Assembly (NCBI GenBank): GCA_022834735.1
Contig: BQKD01000001.1
Location: 845,659-909,658, forward strand
DNA length: 64,000 nucleotides
Reading direction: 5' to 3'
Origin: Erysipelotrichaceae bacterium OPF54
Lineage (GTDB): Bacteria; Bacillota_I; Bacilli_A; Erysipelotrichales; Erysipelotrichaceae
Shown: positions 8,964-20,033 of the stretch, one piece after another
Layout: each line of letters begins with the position of its first letter
Position numbering within the stretch: the stretch's first letter is position 1
Notes under the pieces: generated by a model
The model's input: the letters and a program-made list of their open reading frames with translations, nothing else
Database searches by the model: none
What the model was told of the DNA's origin: nothing
Made by a program: the position numbers and the translations under genes

Positions 8964-8977
8964 GGCGTGCTTTTTTT
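8953..8977. terminator. Terminator between convergent genes
   Basis: The stem CACGCC-TGA-GGCGTG includes the stop codon of the exporter gene and is followed by seven T. The threonine dehydratase gene on the other strand ends at 8982. Confidence 0.85.
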
Positions 8978-8981
8978 GTGG

Positions 8982-10187
8982 TTATACGCGTTCCTGCACG
9001 ATCTGAAAATCGTTGGACTGCAGATCGCGTTTGATCTGTTCGATATGTTCATGATTTCGTGTTTCCACGGTCACTTTCAGGAAGCAGGCATTGATATCCA
9101 TATCCGGGTCGGCGTTGTCATAGTCGACCGTCACGACATTGCCTCCGTTTTCGGAAATGATCTTCGAAACGCCAAGCAGCTGTCCCGGCTTGTCGGTAAG
9201 AGCGATCGTGAAGCTTGTTTTTCTTCCGCTCAAAAGCAGACCGCGGGTCATGACACGGTCAATAATATTGACGTCGATATTTCCTCCAGAAATGATACAT
9301 ACGACATTTTTTCCCTTGAGCGGCAGTTTATTGAACATGGCTGCCGCAACCGAGACGGCACCCGCCCCTTCGGCGACGAGTTTCTGCTTTTCCATCAAGG
9401 TCAGTATGGCGGCGGCGATCTCGTCTTCTGACACGGTCACGATATCATCTACATACTGGCTGACGAGCTGGAACGTGTTGTCGCCTGGATGCTTGACCGC
9501 GATCCCGTCCGCGAACGTATTGACCGTATCGAGGGTCAGCTGTTCTCCTGCGGCGATTGATTCATACATGCTGGCTGCCTTGGATGCCTGCACGCCGTAT
9601 ACCTTGATATTGGGGTTGAGGCTTTTGATCGTGAAGGCGATCCCGGAAATCAATCCGCCTCCGCCGATCGGAACGACGACCGCATCGATATCATCGAGCT
9701 GTTCGAGCAGTTCGAGCGCGATCGTCCCCTGGCCGGCAATGACATCCTCGTCATCATAAGGGTGGATAAATGTCAGTCCCTGTTCTTCGCAAAGCTCGAC
9801 CGCTTTCGTATAGGAGTCGTCGTACGCGCCTTCCACCAGCACGACGTTGGCACCGTAGCCTTTCGTGGATTCGACTTTGGAGATTGGAGCGCTGTCCGGC
9901 ATGCAGATGGTACATGGTATGCCGGCATGCTGGGCGGAAAGCGCAACGCCCTGCGCGTGATTTCCTGCAGAGCTTGCGATGATGCCGTGCGCTTTTTCCT
10001 CTTCGGTCAGCTTGCTGACTTTATAGTAGGATCCGCGGATCTTAAAGCTGCCGGTCATCTGCAGGTTTTCTGTTTTTAAGAACAGATGATTGTCGCAGGG
10101 GATATTTTTCGCTTCGATCAGATCGGTTTTGCGGATCACTTTTTTCAGGACATTATTTGCGTTATATACTTTATCGATGGTTAACAT
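8982..10187 (-). CDS. ilvA: Threonine ammonia-lyase (threonine dehydratase) with ACT domain
   Basis: Deaminates L-threonine to 2-oxobutanoate using PLP. The start ATG at 10187 was chosen because AGAAGG lies 12 bases upstream and the family N-terminus begins there (MLTIDKVYNANNVLKKVIRK); 401 aa. The PLP lysine motif is GSFKIRGS near residue 50, the glycine loop VPIGGGGLISG near 180, and the C-terminal about 75 residues form an ACT domain. The length matches the single-ACT form found as biosynthetic or catabolic enzyme in Bacillota. It can feed the ilvBND operon 8 kb away with 2-oxobutanoate. The tdcB-type catabolic role cannot be excluded. Confidence 0.93.
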   Translation of the reverse strand: MLTIDKVYNANNVLKKVIRKTDLIEAKNIPCDNHLFLKTENLQMTGSFKIRGSYYKVSKLTEEEKAHGIIASSAGNHAQGVALSAQHAGIPCTICMPDSAPISKVESTKGYGANVVLVEGAYDDSYTKAVELCEEQGLTFIHPYDDEDVIAGQGTIALELLEQLDDIDAVVVPIGGGGLISGIAFTIKSLNPNIKVYGVQASKAASMYESIAAGEQLTLDTVNTFADGIAVKHPGDNTFQLVSQYVDDIVTVSEDEIAAAILTLMEKQKLVAEGAGAVSVAAAMFNKLPLKGKNVVCIISGGNIDVNIIDRVMTRGLLLSGRKTSFTIALTDKPGQLLGVSKIISENGGNVVTVDYDNADPDMDINACFLKVTVETRNHEHIEQIKRDLQSNDFQIVQERV

Positions 10188-10267
10188 TTTTCTCAAAACC
10201 TTCTTTCCAATGCTCAAATGAATGGTAAAATTATAGCACAAAATACATAAAAAGAAAGGGAATGAAA

Positions 10268-11458
10268 ATGGATTTGGAAATTTTTGAAAGAAAATTACAT
10301 TCTTTGACCGTGTTTCATACATTGATGGAGCAGCCGCTGTTCAAAAAGCTCGTGCAGTGCCTGCAGAGCAGGAACGAGTCCGAGTTTATCGAACGGTATT
10401 CGGCGCTGTGTTCCTATATTTATTCGCTGCAGGGAAATCTTTCCCGTGCCGTATATGAGCAGGTCATGAACGATGAAAACTTCTACGTGATGAAAAAGGG
10501 CGCAAAAGAGCCGGTCAGCTTTTGTATGGAAGCTTCGGTACAGCGCGAGCTAGGCATCCTGCAGGAAGTGCTTGATCTGAAAAGCACGGATCTGAAAACG
10601 ATGTTCGATACGGGGATCGAACTGGCGGACTGGGATAATGAACCTTTTGATCTGGCAGCCGAATACGCAAGACGGATCAGCGAGCTTTCGAAAAAAGGAT
10701 ATGGCATGTTTGCGCGCTTCCACATGTTCGGACTGGATGAAAACGGTTTGTTTCCTATCCAGCATCCGGATCCGCAGCTTTTAAAAAACATGACAGGATA
10801 TGAAAGGGAACGGGATCTGCTTGTCAAAAATACGCTCGCTTTTCTTCAGGGAATGAAAGCGAACAATGCGTTGCTGTACGGCGATGCGGGGACCGGGAAA
10901 AGCTCGACCATCAAAGCGATCGTGAATGAATACTGGAAAGACGGCCTGCGTCTGGTCGAGGTCAAGAAGGCGCAGATCCGCAGGCTGCCTGCGCTGATCG
11001 AATCGCTGGGCGACAATCCGCTCAAATTTATCATTTTTATCGACGATCTCAGCTTCACGACCGGCGATGATGATTTTATCGCGTTCAAAAATATTCTCGA
11101 AGGAGGCAGCGTGGCACCCAACCGCAATGTGATCGTGTATGCGACAAGCAACCGGCGTCATCTGGTCAAGGAAAGCTTTGCGGAGCGCGACGGATCGGAG
11201 ATCCACCGGTCCGATACGATCCAGGAAACAGCCTCTCTGGCAGCCCGTTTCGGTTTGACGATCACCTTTTCAAAACCGGCAAAAGATCTGTATCTCGATA
11301 TCGTCAAAAGCTATGCGCAGCAGTACGATCTGGAGTTGAAGGACGAGGAGCTGTTTGTCAAAGCGGAAGCGTTCGCCCTTCGAAACAACGGGCGGTCTCC
11401 GCGTACGGCCAGACAGTTTGCGGAACATCAGAAGATCCTGGAAACGATGAAAGACTGA
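10268..11458 (+). CDS. DUF815 family AAA ATPase
   Basis: A 396-aa cytoplasmic ATPase of the PF05673 (DUF815) family. The Walker A is YGDAGTGKSST near residue 199 and the Walker B is FIIFIDDLSF near 256. The sensor region is YATSNRRHLVKESF, typical of the family. The N-terminal about 170 residues are a helical family-specific domain. An ATG at 10262 is possible, but AAAGG lies only 3 bases from it and 9 from the ATG at 10268, so the latter is preferred. The cellular role of the family is not established. It is transcribed alone and divergently from ilvA. Confidence 0.9.
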   Translation: MDLEIFERKLHSLTVFHTLMEQPLFKKLVQCLQSRNESEFIERYSALCSYIYSLQGNLSRAVYEQVMNDENFYVMKKGAKEPVSFCMEASVQRELGILQEVLDLKSTDLKTMFDTGIELADWDNEPFDLAAEYARRISELSKKGYGMFARFHMFGLDENGLFPIQHPDPQLLKNMTGYERERDLLVKNTLAFLQGMKANNALLYGDAGTGKSSTIKAIVNEYWKDGLRLVEVKKAQIRRLPALIESLGDNPLKFIIFIDDLSFTTGDDDFIAFKNILEGGSVAPNRNVIVYATSNRRHLVKESFAERDGSEIHRSDTIQETASLAARFGLTITFSKPAKDLYLDIVKSYAQQYDLELKDEELFVKAEAFALRNNGRSPRTARQFAEHQKILETMKD

Positions 11459-11486
11459 AAAAGCCTCCAGAAGGAGGCCTTTGTTA
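11457..11486. terminator. Terminator between convergent genes
   Basis: The stem AAGCCTCC-AGAA-GGAGGCCT is flanked by A and T runs, so it can serve both the ATPase gene and the beta-glucosidase gene. Confidence 0.8.
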
Positions 11487-12992
<1,506 letters not shown>

Positions 12993-12994
12993 TC

Positions 12995-13032
12995 ATTATC
13001 AAAGCTTTTCCTGTCAAATGCAACCGCTTTCT
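12995..13032 (-). promoter_or_regulatory. Promoter with cre (CcpA) site for GH1 gene
   Basis: On the minus strand, -35 TTGCAT (13018-13023) and -10 GATAAT (12995-13000) are 17 bases apart. A sequence AGAAAGCGGTTGCA (13019-13032) matches 13 of 14 positions of the cre consensus TGNAANCGNWNNCA and overlaps the -35. Carbon catabolite repression is therefore likely. Confidence 0.7.
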
Positions 13033-13034
13033 GA

Positions 13035-13059
13035 AACAGGAAACAATGTTTCGCCTGTT
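13035..13059. promoter_or_regulatory. Inverted repeat upstream of GH1 promoter
   Basis: An imperfect 25-bp palindrome with arms AACAGG and CCTGTT and an inner AAAC ... GTTT, directly upstream of the cre/-35 element of the GH1 gene and about 90 bases from ygiQ. It may be an operator for a substrate-specific regulator. No regulator gene is beside it. Confidence 0.4.
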
Positions 13060-13148
13060 CACGGAAAACAAATGGAAAATCACGAAAGATTGATTATTTC
13101 TTCTTCGTCCTGTACCATGAAATCGATTAATTAGAAACGAGGACATTT

Positions 13149-14990
13149 ATGGCTTTTTTACCAACAACAGCACAGGAAATGCGCGAAGCCGGGCTCGATC
13201 AGGTCGACTTCGTGTATGTATGCGGCGATGCTTATGTGGATCATCCCTCATTCGGCTGTGCGATCATCACCCGGACGCTCGAGACATTCGGGTATACATG
13301 TGCGATCCTTTCGCAGCCCGACTGGAACAATGACGAAGAGTTCCTGCAGTTCGGCACGCCTCGGCTCGGATTTCTTGTCAGCGCAGGAAATATCGATTCC
13401 ATGGTCAATCATTATTCTGTCAACAAACGACGCCGCGACAAGGACAATTATACGGACGACGGCGTCATGGGAAAACGGCCTGACCGGGCGACGATCGTAT
13501 ATTCCCAGGTGCTCAAACGTCTGTTTCCGCATGTTCCGGTACTCATTGGCGGCATCGAAGCGAGCCTGCGCCGTACCGCGCATTATGATTACTGGGACAA
13601 CAAGGTCCGCCGCTCGATCCTGATGGACAGCCAGGCCGACCTGCTGATGTTCGGGATGGGCGAAAACACGATCATCGAAGTGGCGGACGCGCTCGCCAGC
13701 GGAATGGATGTCAGGGATCTGTGCTACATTCGCGGCACCGCATGGAAAACCAAGTCGCTCGATCATATCATGGATGATTACATTGTGCTTCCTTCCTATA
13801 ACGAGGTCAGCACCAGCCGGAAAACGTATGCCAGAAGCTTTATGACCCAGTATGAGAACCAGGATGCAGTCAATTCGAAAATGCTGATCGAACCGTATGA
13901 CGGCTGGTATGTGGTCGTCAATCAGCCGCCCCTGCCCCTTACGCAGGAGCAGATGGACTTCACCTATTCGCTGCCGTATGAGCGCACCTTTCATCCGAAG
14001 TATCATTATGTGCCGGCGATCGAAGAAGTCCAGTTTTCGATCACGAGCAACCGGGGGTGCTTCGGCAACTGCACGTTCTGCGCCATCACGAGCCATCAGG
14101 GACGCGTTATTTCCACACGGAGCACAGAAAGCGTGGTCGAGGAGGCAAAGCAGATCACGGCAATGCCGAATTTCAAAGGCTATATCCATGATGTCGGAGG
14201 TCCGAGCGCGAACTTTTCCAGACCAGCCTGCGACAAACAGGTCGAACATGGCGCCTGCGCTTCCAGACAGTGCCTATGGCCCAAAGCATGTCCGAATCTG
14301 AAAGTCGATCATTCCCATTATGTCGAAATGCTTGATGCCGTACGGTCGCTGCCGAATGTAAAAAAAGTATTCATCCGTTCGGGCATCCGTTACGACTATC
14401 TCATGTATGATAAAAATGACGATTTTTTCGACCGGCTCGTAAAATACCATATCAGCGGGCAGCTGAAGGTCGCTCCGGAACATGTAAGTGCCCAAGTGCT
14501 GGACAAGATGGGCAAACCGCGCAAGGAACTGTATTTTAAATTTGTGGAAAAGTTCAATGAAAAAAATGAAGAATTCGGTATGAAGCAGTTTCTTGTGCCA
14601 TATCTGATGAGTTCGCATCCGGGCAGCACGCTCAAAGATGCGATCGAACTGGCCTGCTATTTAAAAAAGATCCATCATACACCAAAGCAGGTGCAGGATT
14701 TCTATCCGACGCCGGGAACGCTGGCCACGTGCATGTATTATACAGGGCTCGATCCGCGTACGATGAAGCCGGTCTATGTCGCAAAAACGTATGAGGAAAA
14801 GCTCGAGCAGCGGGCCCTGATGCAGTATTCGTATCCGAAAAACTATTTTATCGTCAGGAAGGCTTTGGAAAAAGCGGGAAGGGAGGATCTTATCGGGACC
14901 GGACCGAAATGCCTGATCAAACCGTATCCGCCAAAAGGAGCTCAGAACAATAGAAAACATGGCAAGCCGAAACGAGATCCTCACCGTTAG
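13149..14990 (+). CDS. YgiQ-family radical SAM protein
   Basis: A 613-aa member of the UPF0313/YgiQ radical SAM family, identified by the N-terminus (FLPTT ... GLDQVDFVYVCGDAYVDHPS). The radical SAM cluster motif is RGCFGNCTFCAI near residue 301. The middle contains the family-typical ASRQCLWPKACPNL and HPGSTLKDAIELA segments. AACGAGGAC precedes the ATG. The reaction is unknown. The gene's 3' end overlaps the next gene by 32 bases, so the two are probably co-expressed. Confidence 0.92.
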   Translation: MAFLPTTAQEMREAGLDQVDFVYVCGDAYVDHPSFGCAIITRTLETFGYTCAILSQPDWNNDEEFLQFGTPRLGFLVSAGNIDSMVNHYSVNKRRRDKDNYTDDGVMGKRPDRATIVYSQVLKRLFPHVPVLIGGIEASLRRTAHYDYWDNKVRRSILMDSQADLLMFGMGENTIIEVADALASGMDVRDLCYIRGTAWKTKSLDHIMDDYIVLPSYNEVSTSRKTYARSFMTQYENQDAVNSKMLIEPYDGWYVVVNQPPLPLTQEQMDFTYSLPYERTFHPKYHYVPAIEEVQFSITSNRGCFGNCTFCAITSHQGRVISTRSTESVVEEAKQITAMPNFKGYIHDVGGPSANFSRPACDKQVEHGACASRQCLWPKACPNLKVDHSHYVEMLDAVRSLPNVKKVFIRSGIRYDYLMYDKNDDFFDRLVKYHISGQLKVAPEHVSAQVLDKMGKPRKELYFKFVEKFNEKNEEFGMKQFLVPYLMSSHPGSTLKDAIELACYLKKIHHTPKQVQDFYPTPGTLATCMYYTGLDPRTMKPVYVAKTYEEKLEQRALMQYSYPKNYFIVRKALEKAGREDLIGTGPKCLIKPYPPKGAQNNRKHGKPKRDPHR

Positions 14991-15474
14991 GGAACTGGCC
15001 CGGTGTGCCGTGCTTGGCGCGTTGTTTTATATCGTATTTCATCTGTTTTCGAATGTTTTATATGTAGAAGGGATCACATTGACCTTGTTCGTGTGTGCGC
15101 AGGTGTTCAAAAGAAAAGAAGTTCTTGCCGGCACTATGGTGTTTGCGCTGCTGCAGCTGTTCTTTCACGGCTTCATGATCTGGAACATGGCTTATGCCGT
15201 GATTTTTCCGTTGTACGCGCTCTGGTTCTGCTCTCTGAAGAGAGTGGCCGCAAAACATGAATGGGTCGCATGGACTACCGGAGCACTGGCTGCCTTTCTG
15301 CTCGGGCAGCTGGTCGACCTGCCATTCCTGGTGTTCGGAAAAACCGTAACGATCGTATATATCCTTTTAGGAATGAAGACCTCGCTCATTCAGGCAGGTG
15401 TCGTTTTTCTGGAATTCCTGTTCTTGTATGAACCGATGGTCAGGATAATGAAAAAGATCGCCAGACACAGATGA
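14959..15474 (+). CDS. Membrane protein, ECF transporter S component-like
   Basis: A 171-aa integral membrane protein with about five hydrophobic segments and an N-terminal VRELARCAVLGALFYIVFHL, resembling the start of energy-coupling-factor S components. It begins within the last codons of the ygiQ-like gene, with AAAGGAG upstream of the ATG, and its last bases overlap the start region of the DUF4430 gene. S components bind a vitamin or metal and use a shared EcfAAT module encoded elsewhere. The neighbouring DUF4430 protein, often paired with S components, points to a common substrate. The ligand is not deducible. Confidence 0.62.
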   Translation: MASRNEILTVRELARCAVLGALFYIVFHLFSNVLYVEGITLTLFVCAQVFKRKEVLAGTMVFALLQLFFHGFMIWNMAYAVIFPLYALWFCSLKRVAAKHEWVAWTTGALAAFLLGQLVDLPFLVFGKTVTIVYILLGMKTSLIQAGVVFLEFLFLYEPMVRIMKKIARHR

Positions 15475-15497
15475 ACAAGGAAAGAAGGAGAGAGAAA

Positions 15498-15917
15498 ATG
15501 AAAAAGAAACTATGGATCGCACTGATCGTGATCGCAGTGATCGGTGCAGCGGCAGCAGCCGCGAAAAACGCCCTGAAACAGCCTTCCAGAGAAGGATACA
15601 AGGAATTAAAGATCAAGGTGGTCGATCAGGACGGAAAAACGATACTTGATCAGACGTATGAAACGGACGCAGACAATCTGACCGGCTTTCTGGAAAACAC
15701 GCCCGAATTGAAGGCAAAGATCGAAGAGGGCGAGTACGGATCGCTGCTGACAAGCATTTACGGGCTCGATCAGGATATGGATCAGGGACCGTGGCTTGTG
15801 TTCGAGTCCGATACGAACAGTTCGTGCGAAGAGGCAGGATACTGTCCGGCCATGGATGATGTAATGCTTGATCCGAATGATTCGTTTACTTTCAGGCAGA
15901 TCACAAGTTATGAATAA
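15498..15917 (+). CDS. DUF4430 (transcobalamin-like C-terminal) membrane-anchored protein
   Basis: A 139-aa protein with an N-terminal membrane anchor (KKKLWIALIVIAVIGAAAAAA) and an extracytoplasmic domain with the DUF4430 pattern: ITLDQT-like 'KTILDQTYETDADNLTGFLE', then 'SLLTSIYGL' and a C-terminal DSFTFRQITSYE strand. The ATG at 15498 follows GAAGGAGAGAG. DUF4430 is related to the cobalamin-binding intrinsic-factor/transcobalamin beta domain. The pairing with an S component suggests it captures or presents substrate for uptake; this is inference. Confidence 0.78.
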   Translation: MKKKLWIALIVIAVIGAAAAAAKNALKQPSREGYKELKIKVVDQDGKTILDQTYETDADNLTGFLENTPELKAKIEEGEYGSLLTSIYGLDQDMDQGPWLVFESDTNSSCEEAGYCPAMDDVMLDPNDSFTFRQITSYE

Positions 15918-15918
15918 C

Positions 15919-15966
15919 AAAAAGAGATGCGTTCAGGCAAAATGCCCGGTCTGCATCTCTTTTTGA
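15919..15966. terminator. Bidirectional terminator
   Basis: The long stem AAAAAGAGATGC ... GCATCTCTTTTT, with a second inner hairpin (GGCA/TGCC), lies between the convergent DUF4430 and ilvD genes. Confidence 0.85.
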
Positions 15967-15969
15967 TTT

Positions 15970-17637
15970 TTATTTCAGGATCGCACCTTTGTCGGCGCCC
16001 TGGACCATCCGCTGATAGCGGGAAAGCCAGCCCGTTTTGAATTTTGATTCGAACGGCTTCTGCTTCTTTCTGCGCTCCTCGAACGTTTCGTCATCCACAT
16101 GGGCATGGATCGAGTAATTCGGGATGTCGATCGTGATCAGATCTCCTTCTTCGATCAGACCGATCTTTCCGCCCGCTGCAGCTTCCGGAGCCACATGACC
16201 GATGGACGCGCCCCGGCTGGCACCAGAAAAACGTCCATCTGTGATCAGCGCTACGGTCTTATCCAGTTTCATTCCTGCCAGCGCGCTGGTCGGATTGAGC
16301 ATTTCGCGCATGCCCGGGCCGCCTTTTGGCCCTTCATAGCGGATCACGACGACGTCGCCGTCATGGATCCCGCCGCCGTAGATCGTTTCGATCGCTTCTT
16401 CTTCCGAATCAAATACGCGGGCCGGGCCGGTGTGGATCATCATGCTTTCATCGACCGCACTGCGTTTTACGACACAGCCGTCCGGAGCGATATTTCCGAA
16501 CAGGATCGCGATCCCGCCTGTGTTCGAATAAGGGGTTTCTACCGGACGGATCGTATTTTCATCTTTATTAAAAGCGTATTCTATATTCTCGCCGACCGTT
16601 TTCCCGTTGACTGTCATCAGGGAAGTATCGATCAGGCCGAGTTTATTTAATTCATGATAAACGGCCTGCAGGCCTCCGGCTTTGTCCAGATCGTGCATAT
16701 GGGTTTTTCCGGCTGGAGCCAGATGGCACAGATTCGGCACTTTCTCGCTGTACTCGTTGAATGTTTCCAGGGAAAGCGGACAGCCTGCCTCGTTCGAGAT
16801 CGCGAGCAGATGAAGAACAGAGTTGCTCGAGCAGCCCAGGGCCATATCGCACGTCAGCGCATTTCTGATCGATTTTTCATGGATGATATCTTTGATCGTG
16901 ATCTCTTTTTCTACCATGTCCATCACAGCCATTCCTGCTTTTTTTGCAAGCTGGAGCCTGCGTGCCTGAACGGCAGGGATCGTTCCGTTGCCCGGCAGAG
17001 CAATGCCAAGCGCTTCGCATAAACAGTTCATCGAGTTGGCTGTATACATGCCTGAGCAGCTTCCGCATCCCGGACACGTATTGGTTTCGAATTCGAGAAG
17101 CTTTTCATCGTCGATCAGATCGGCCTTGCGGGCACCGACAGCTTCGAACATTTTGGAAAGGGACGTGTCTTCGTTGTCGACACATCCTGACATCATCGGT
17201 CCGCCGCTGACCACGACGGTCGGCAGATCGAGACGCAGCGCGCCCATGACCATTCCTGGAACGATCTTGTCGCAGTTGGGAACGAGGACAAGTCCGTCAA
17301 AGGCATGAGCCTGCGCCATCGTTTCGACCGAGTCGGCAATGAGTTCGCGGCTCGGCAGAGAATATTTCATTCCGACATGGCCCATCGCGATCCCGTCGCA
17401 GACGCCGATCGAGGGCACCATGATCGGCGTTCCGCCTGCCATGCGCACGCCCGCTTTGACGGCATCCACGATCTTGTCTAGGTGGAAGTGGCCCGGAACG
17501 ATGTCGCTGTGCGCGCTCACGATCCCGATCAGCGGGCGGTCAAGTTCTTCCTTTGTATAGCCCATAGCGTAAAAGAGGGAGCGCATGGGCGCTTTTTCGA
17601 TCCCCTCCGTTACGGCTTTGCTTTTGTGTTTGTTCAT
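15970..17637 (-). CDS. ilvD: Dihydroxy-acid dehydratase
   Basis: Third common step of branched-chain amino-acid synthesis, dehydrating 2,3-dihydroxy acids to 2-oxo acids. 555 aa, the normal length. Iron-sulfur cysteines are in [10 protein letters not shown] (about residue 122) and [20 protein letters not shown] (about 193). The C-terminal [15 protein letters not shown] motif is also present. It is the last gene of the ilvB-ilvN-ilvD operon, 17 bases after ilvN. There is no ilvC in the operon or window. Confidence 0.97.
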   Translation of the reverse strand: MNKHKSKAVTEGIEKAPMRSLFYAMGYTKEELDRPLIGIVSAHSDIVPGHFHLDKIVDAVKAGVRMAGGTPIMVPSIGVCDGIAMGHVGMKYSLPSRELIADSVETMAQAHAFDGLVLVPNCDKIVPGMVMGALRLDLPTVVVSGGPMMSGCVDNEDTSLSKMFEAVGARKADLIDDEKLLEFETNTCPGCGSCSGMYTANSMNCLCEALGIALPGNGTIPAVQARRLQLAKKAGMAVMDMVEKEITIKDIIHEKSIRNALTCDMALGCSSNSVLHLLAISNEAGCPLSLETFNEYSEKVPNLCHLAPAGKTHMHDLDKAGGLQAVYHELNKLGLIDTSLMTVNGKTVGENIEYAFNKDENTIRPVETPYSNTGGIAILFGNIAPDGCVVKRSAVDESMMIHTGPARVFDSEEEAIETIYGGGIHDGDVVVIRYEGPKGGPGMREMLNPTSALAGMKLDKTVALITDGRFSGASRGASIGHVAPEAAAGGKIGLIEEGDLITIDIPNYSIHAHVDDETFEERRKKQKPFESKFKTGWLSRYQRMVQGADKGAILK

Positions 17638-17654
17638 ATAAAAAAACCTTTCTC

Positions 17655-18161
17655 TTATTCATCTTCATCTTCAAGGGATGTTTCCGCATCTCTTGAAATG
17701 CCGGTCATTCCGGTACGGCATGTTTCGATAATGTCATAGCATGACAGCATGTCGAGAAAGCCGTCTATTTTTTCGCTTGCTCCGGTCAGCTCGATGATCA
17801 TGCACGATTTGGAAAGCGAGATGATCTTGCCGCGGTAGATCTCCACGATCTCGCGCAGCGCGGATCGGTTCGATTTATCGCAGGCTACTTTGACAAGAAG
17901 CAGTTCGCGGAACAGGGAATTGTCTTTTTCGAGCGTAAAGATCTTTTTCACGACCTCGAGCTTGCGCGTCTGGGTAATGATCTGGTGGAGAGCCTGTTCA
18001 TTGCCGATGAATACGACCGTGATCCGGGAGATGGCCGGATCGTTCGTTGCCGAAACGGTCAGGGATTCGATGTTGAATCCTCTTCGCCCGAACAGGGATG
18101 CGACCCGGGTGAGGACGTTGGAACTGTTGTCTACAAAAATGCTGATAACTTCTCTTTTCAT
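17655..18161 (-). CDS. ilvN: Acetolactate synthase small (regulatory) subunit
   Basis: 168 aa with the N-terminal ACT domain ([25 protein letters not shown]), the usual valine-feedback subunit. It lies 14 bases after ilvB and 17 before ilvD, so it is co-transcribed. The last ten residues are acidic (EDEDE). It binds the ilvB product and sets its valine sensitivity. Confidence 0.96.
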   Translation of the reverse strand: MKREVISIFVDNSSNVLTRVASLFGRRGFNIESLTVSATNDPAISRITVVFIGNEQALHQIITQTRKLEVVKKIFTLEKDNSLFRELLLVKVACDKSNRSALREIVEIYRGKIISLSKSCMIIELTGASEKIDGFLDMLSCYDIIETCRTGMTGISRDAETSLEDEDE

Positions 18162-18175
18162 ATGAAGGTTCCTTT

Positions 18176-19840
18176 CTAGTTCGTGATCATATCATCGATC
18201 GTACCGCCGTTAGGGATCATCGGCAGGACACGTTCCTCTTTGGCGATCGTGCACGCGATCCATACCGGGCCTTTTTCCTTGAGCGCACTTGCAAAGGCTT
18301 CCCGGAATTCCTCGATCGTATCGGCCTTGAATCCTTTGGCTCCAAATCCTCTGGCAAGCTGGACATAATCGGTCTTTCGTTCCGGCATCGTCTGGGAATA
18401 ATGCTTGTTGTAGAATACGGTCTGCCACTGATACACCATACCGAGCACCTTGTTGTCAAAAATGATCGTAATGATCGGCAGATTGTTGCTGACGGCGGTG
18501 CACGCTTCGTTCAGGTTCATATGGAAGCTGCCGTCGCCGGTAAAATGGATGACCCGCTTGTCCGGCATGCCGAACTGGGCCCCGATCGCCGCTCCGTAGC
18601 CGTATCCCATCGTTCCGAGCCCGCCGCTCGTTAAAAAGTTTTCCGCTTTTTCGTGTTTCAGATACTGGGCGGCCCACATCTGATGCTGTCCGACATCCGT
18701 GACATAGACCGTTTCCTTGTCGGTCATATCGCATACTGTTTCAATAATATCTTTCGGACGGATCGTGGCTTCTTTGACATCCACATCGACAAATTTGCCG
18801 AACCGTGAAACGTATTCGATCCATTCCGGATTTGATTTCTGTTCGATCTTCGGCAGGATGGCTTGAAGAAAATCTTTGATATCCGCCACAACATCATAAT
18901 TTATAAATACATTTTTATTGATCTCCGATTCATCGATATCGACATGCACGATTGCCGCTCTCTGAGCAAAGCGGTTCGGATTCAAAGCGACGCGGTCCGA
19001 AAACCGGGTTCCCAGCGCAATGACGAGATCTGCCTGATCGATCGCATGATTGGCTGCCATGCTGCCGTGCATTCCGATCAGCCCAAGATTGCGAGGGTCG
19101 TCGTGGCGCAGCACGCCGGCTCCCATGAGCGTATAGGTGGCTGCCGCATCGATCCGGTCGATCAATTCGTTCAGTTCGTCTTTTGCCTGCGACGATGCGA
19201 CGCCGCCTCCAAAATAGACGACTGGTTTTTTCGACAGCGAAATGGCTTCGACGATTTCGTCGATCTTTTTTTCGTCGATCTTCGGATGGGCTTTTAATGG
19301 CAGAGGTTTTTGCGGCGAATAGTCGTAAAACCGGTTCGGCGCTGTGACGTCTTTTGTGATATCGACCAGTACCGGCCCTTTTCGTCCTTCATTGGCAATG
19401 CGGAACGCGTTGCGCAGCGCGTCGGCCAGATTCTCGATCCGGTTGACGAAAAAGTTGTGTTTGGTGATCGGCAAAGTGACGCCGGTGATGCTTACTTCCT
19501 GAAAAGCGTCGCGGCCGATCGAATCATCATTGACGTTGCATGTGATGGCGACCAGGGGAACACTGTCAAGAAACGCGGTCGCGATGCCGGTCACAAGATT
19601 TGTAGCGCCCGGCCCGCTGGTCGCAAAGACGACTCCTGTTTTTCCGGTTGCGCGGGCATACCCGTCGGCGGCATGGCTGGCTCCCTGTTCATGGGCAGTC
19701 AGTACGTGGTGAATCTGATTCTGGTAATCATAAAGAGAGTCATATACATTGAGTGCAGTTCCGCCGGGATAGCCGAATACAGTATCGACTCCCTGTTCGC
19801 GAAGCACTTCCATAATGATCTGGGATCCGTTAAGTTTCAT
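18176..19840 (-). CDS. ilvB: Acetolactate synthase large (catalytic) subunit
   Basis: 554 aa TPP-dependent enzyme. The TPP-activating Glu is in GGTALNVYDSL ... HEQGASHAADGYARATGK (about 50), and the metal/TPP motif is GDGSFHMNLNEACTAVSNN (about 440). The length is slightly short of the usual 560-590 but all three domains are present. Makes acetolactate from pyruvate or acetohydroxybutyrate from pyruvate plus the 2-oxobutanoate made by the threonine dehydratase. First gene of the operon; promoter at 19900-19928. Confidence 0.96.
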   Translation of the reverse strand: MKLNGSQIIMEVLREQGVDTVFGYPGGTALNVYDSLYDYQNQIHHVLTAHEQGASHAADGYARATGKTGVVFATSGPGATNLVTGIATAFLDSVPLVAITCNVNDDSIGRDAFQEVSITGVTLPITKHNFFVNRIENLADALRNAFRIANEGRKGPVLVDITKDVTAPNRFYDYSPQKPLPLKAHPKIDEKKIDEIVEAISLSKKPVVYFGGGVASSQAKDELNELIDRIDAAATYTLMGAGVLRHDDPRNLGLIGMHGSMAANHAIDQADLVIALGTRFSDRVALNPNRFAQRAAIVHVDIDESEINKNVFINYDVVADIKDFLQAILPKIEQKSNPEWIEYVSRFGKFVDVDVKEATIRPKDIIETVCDMTDKETVYVTDVGQHQMWAAQYLKHEKAENFLTSGGLGTMGYGYGAAIGAQFGMPDKRVIHFTGDGSFHMNLNEACTAVSNNLPIITIIFDNKVLGMVYQWQTVFYNKHYSQTMPERKTDYVQLARGFGAKGFKADTIEEFREAFASALKEKGPVWIACTIAKEERVLPMIPNGGTIDDMITN

Positions 19841-19899
19841 ATCCTATACGAGCTTTCGCTCTGCTCCTTTCTTTTCTTCCATAGATATTTATAAAAGAA

Positions 19900-19928
19900 A
19901 TTATAATATAATGTTGAAAACGAAACAA
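19900..19928 (-). promoter_or_regulatory. Promoter of ilvBND
   Basis: On the minus strand, TTGTTT (19923-19928) and TATAAT (19900-19905) are 17 bases apart, about 60 bases before ilvB. No T-box or leader peptide is visible in the short leader, so attenuation by BCAA tRNA is not evident. Confidence 0.65.
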
Positions 19929-20033
19929 CGCTTGTTACAAAAATTTTCAGATTTTTCATTGATGTGAAAATATCCTTTTCTGCACCTGCGTGCAGAGAAA
20001 ATGATATCATGGAGAAGATTGGAGGTATGACCG

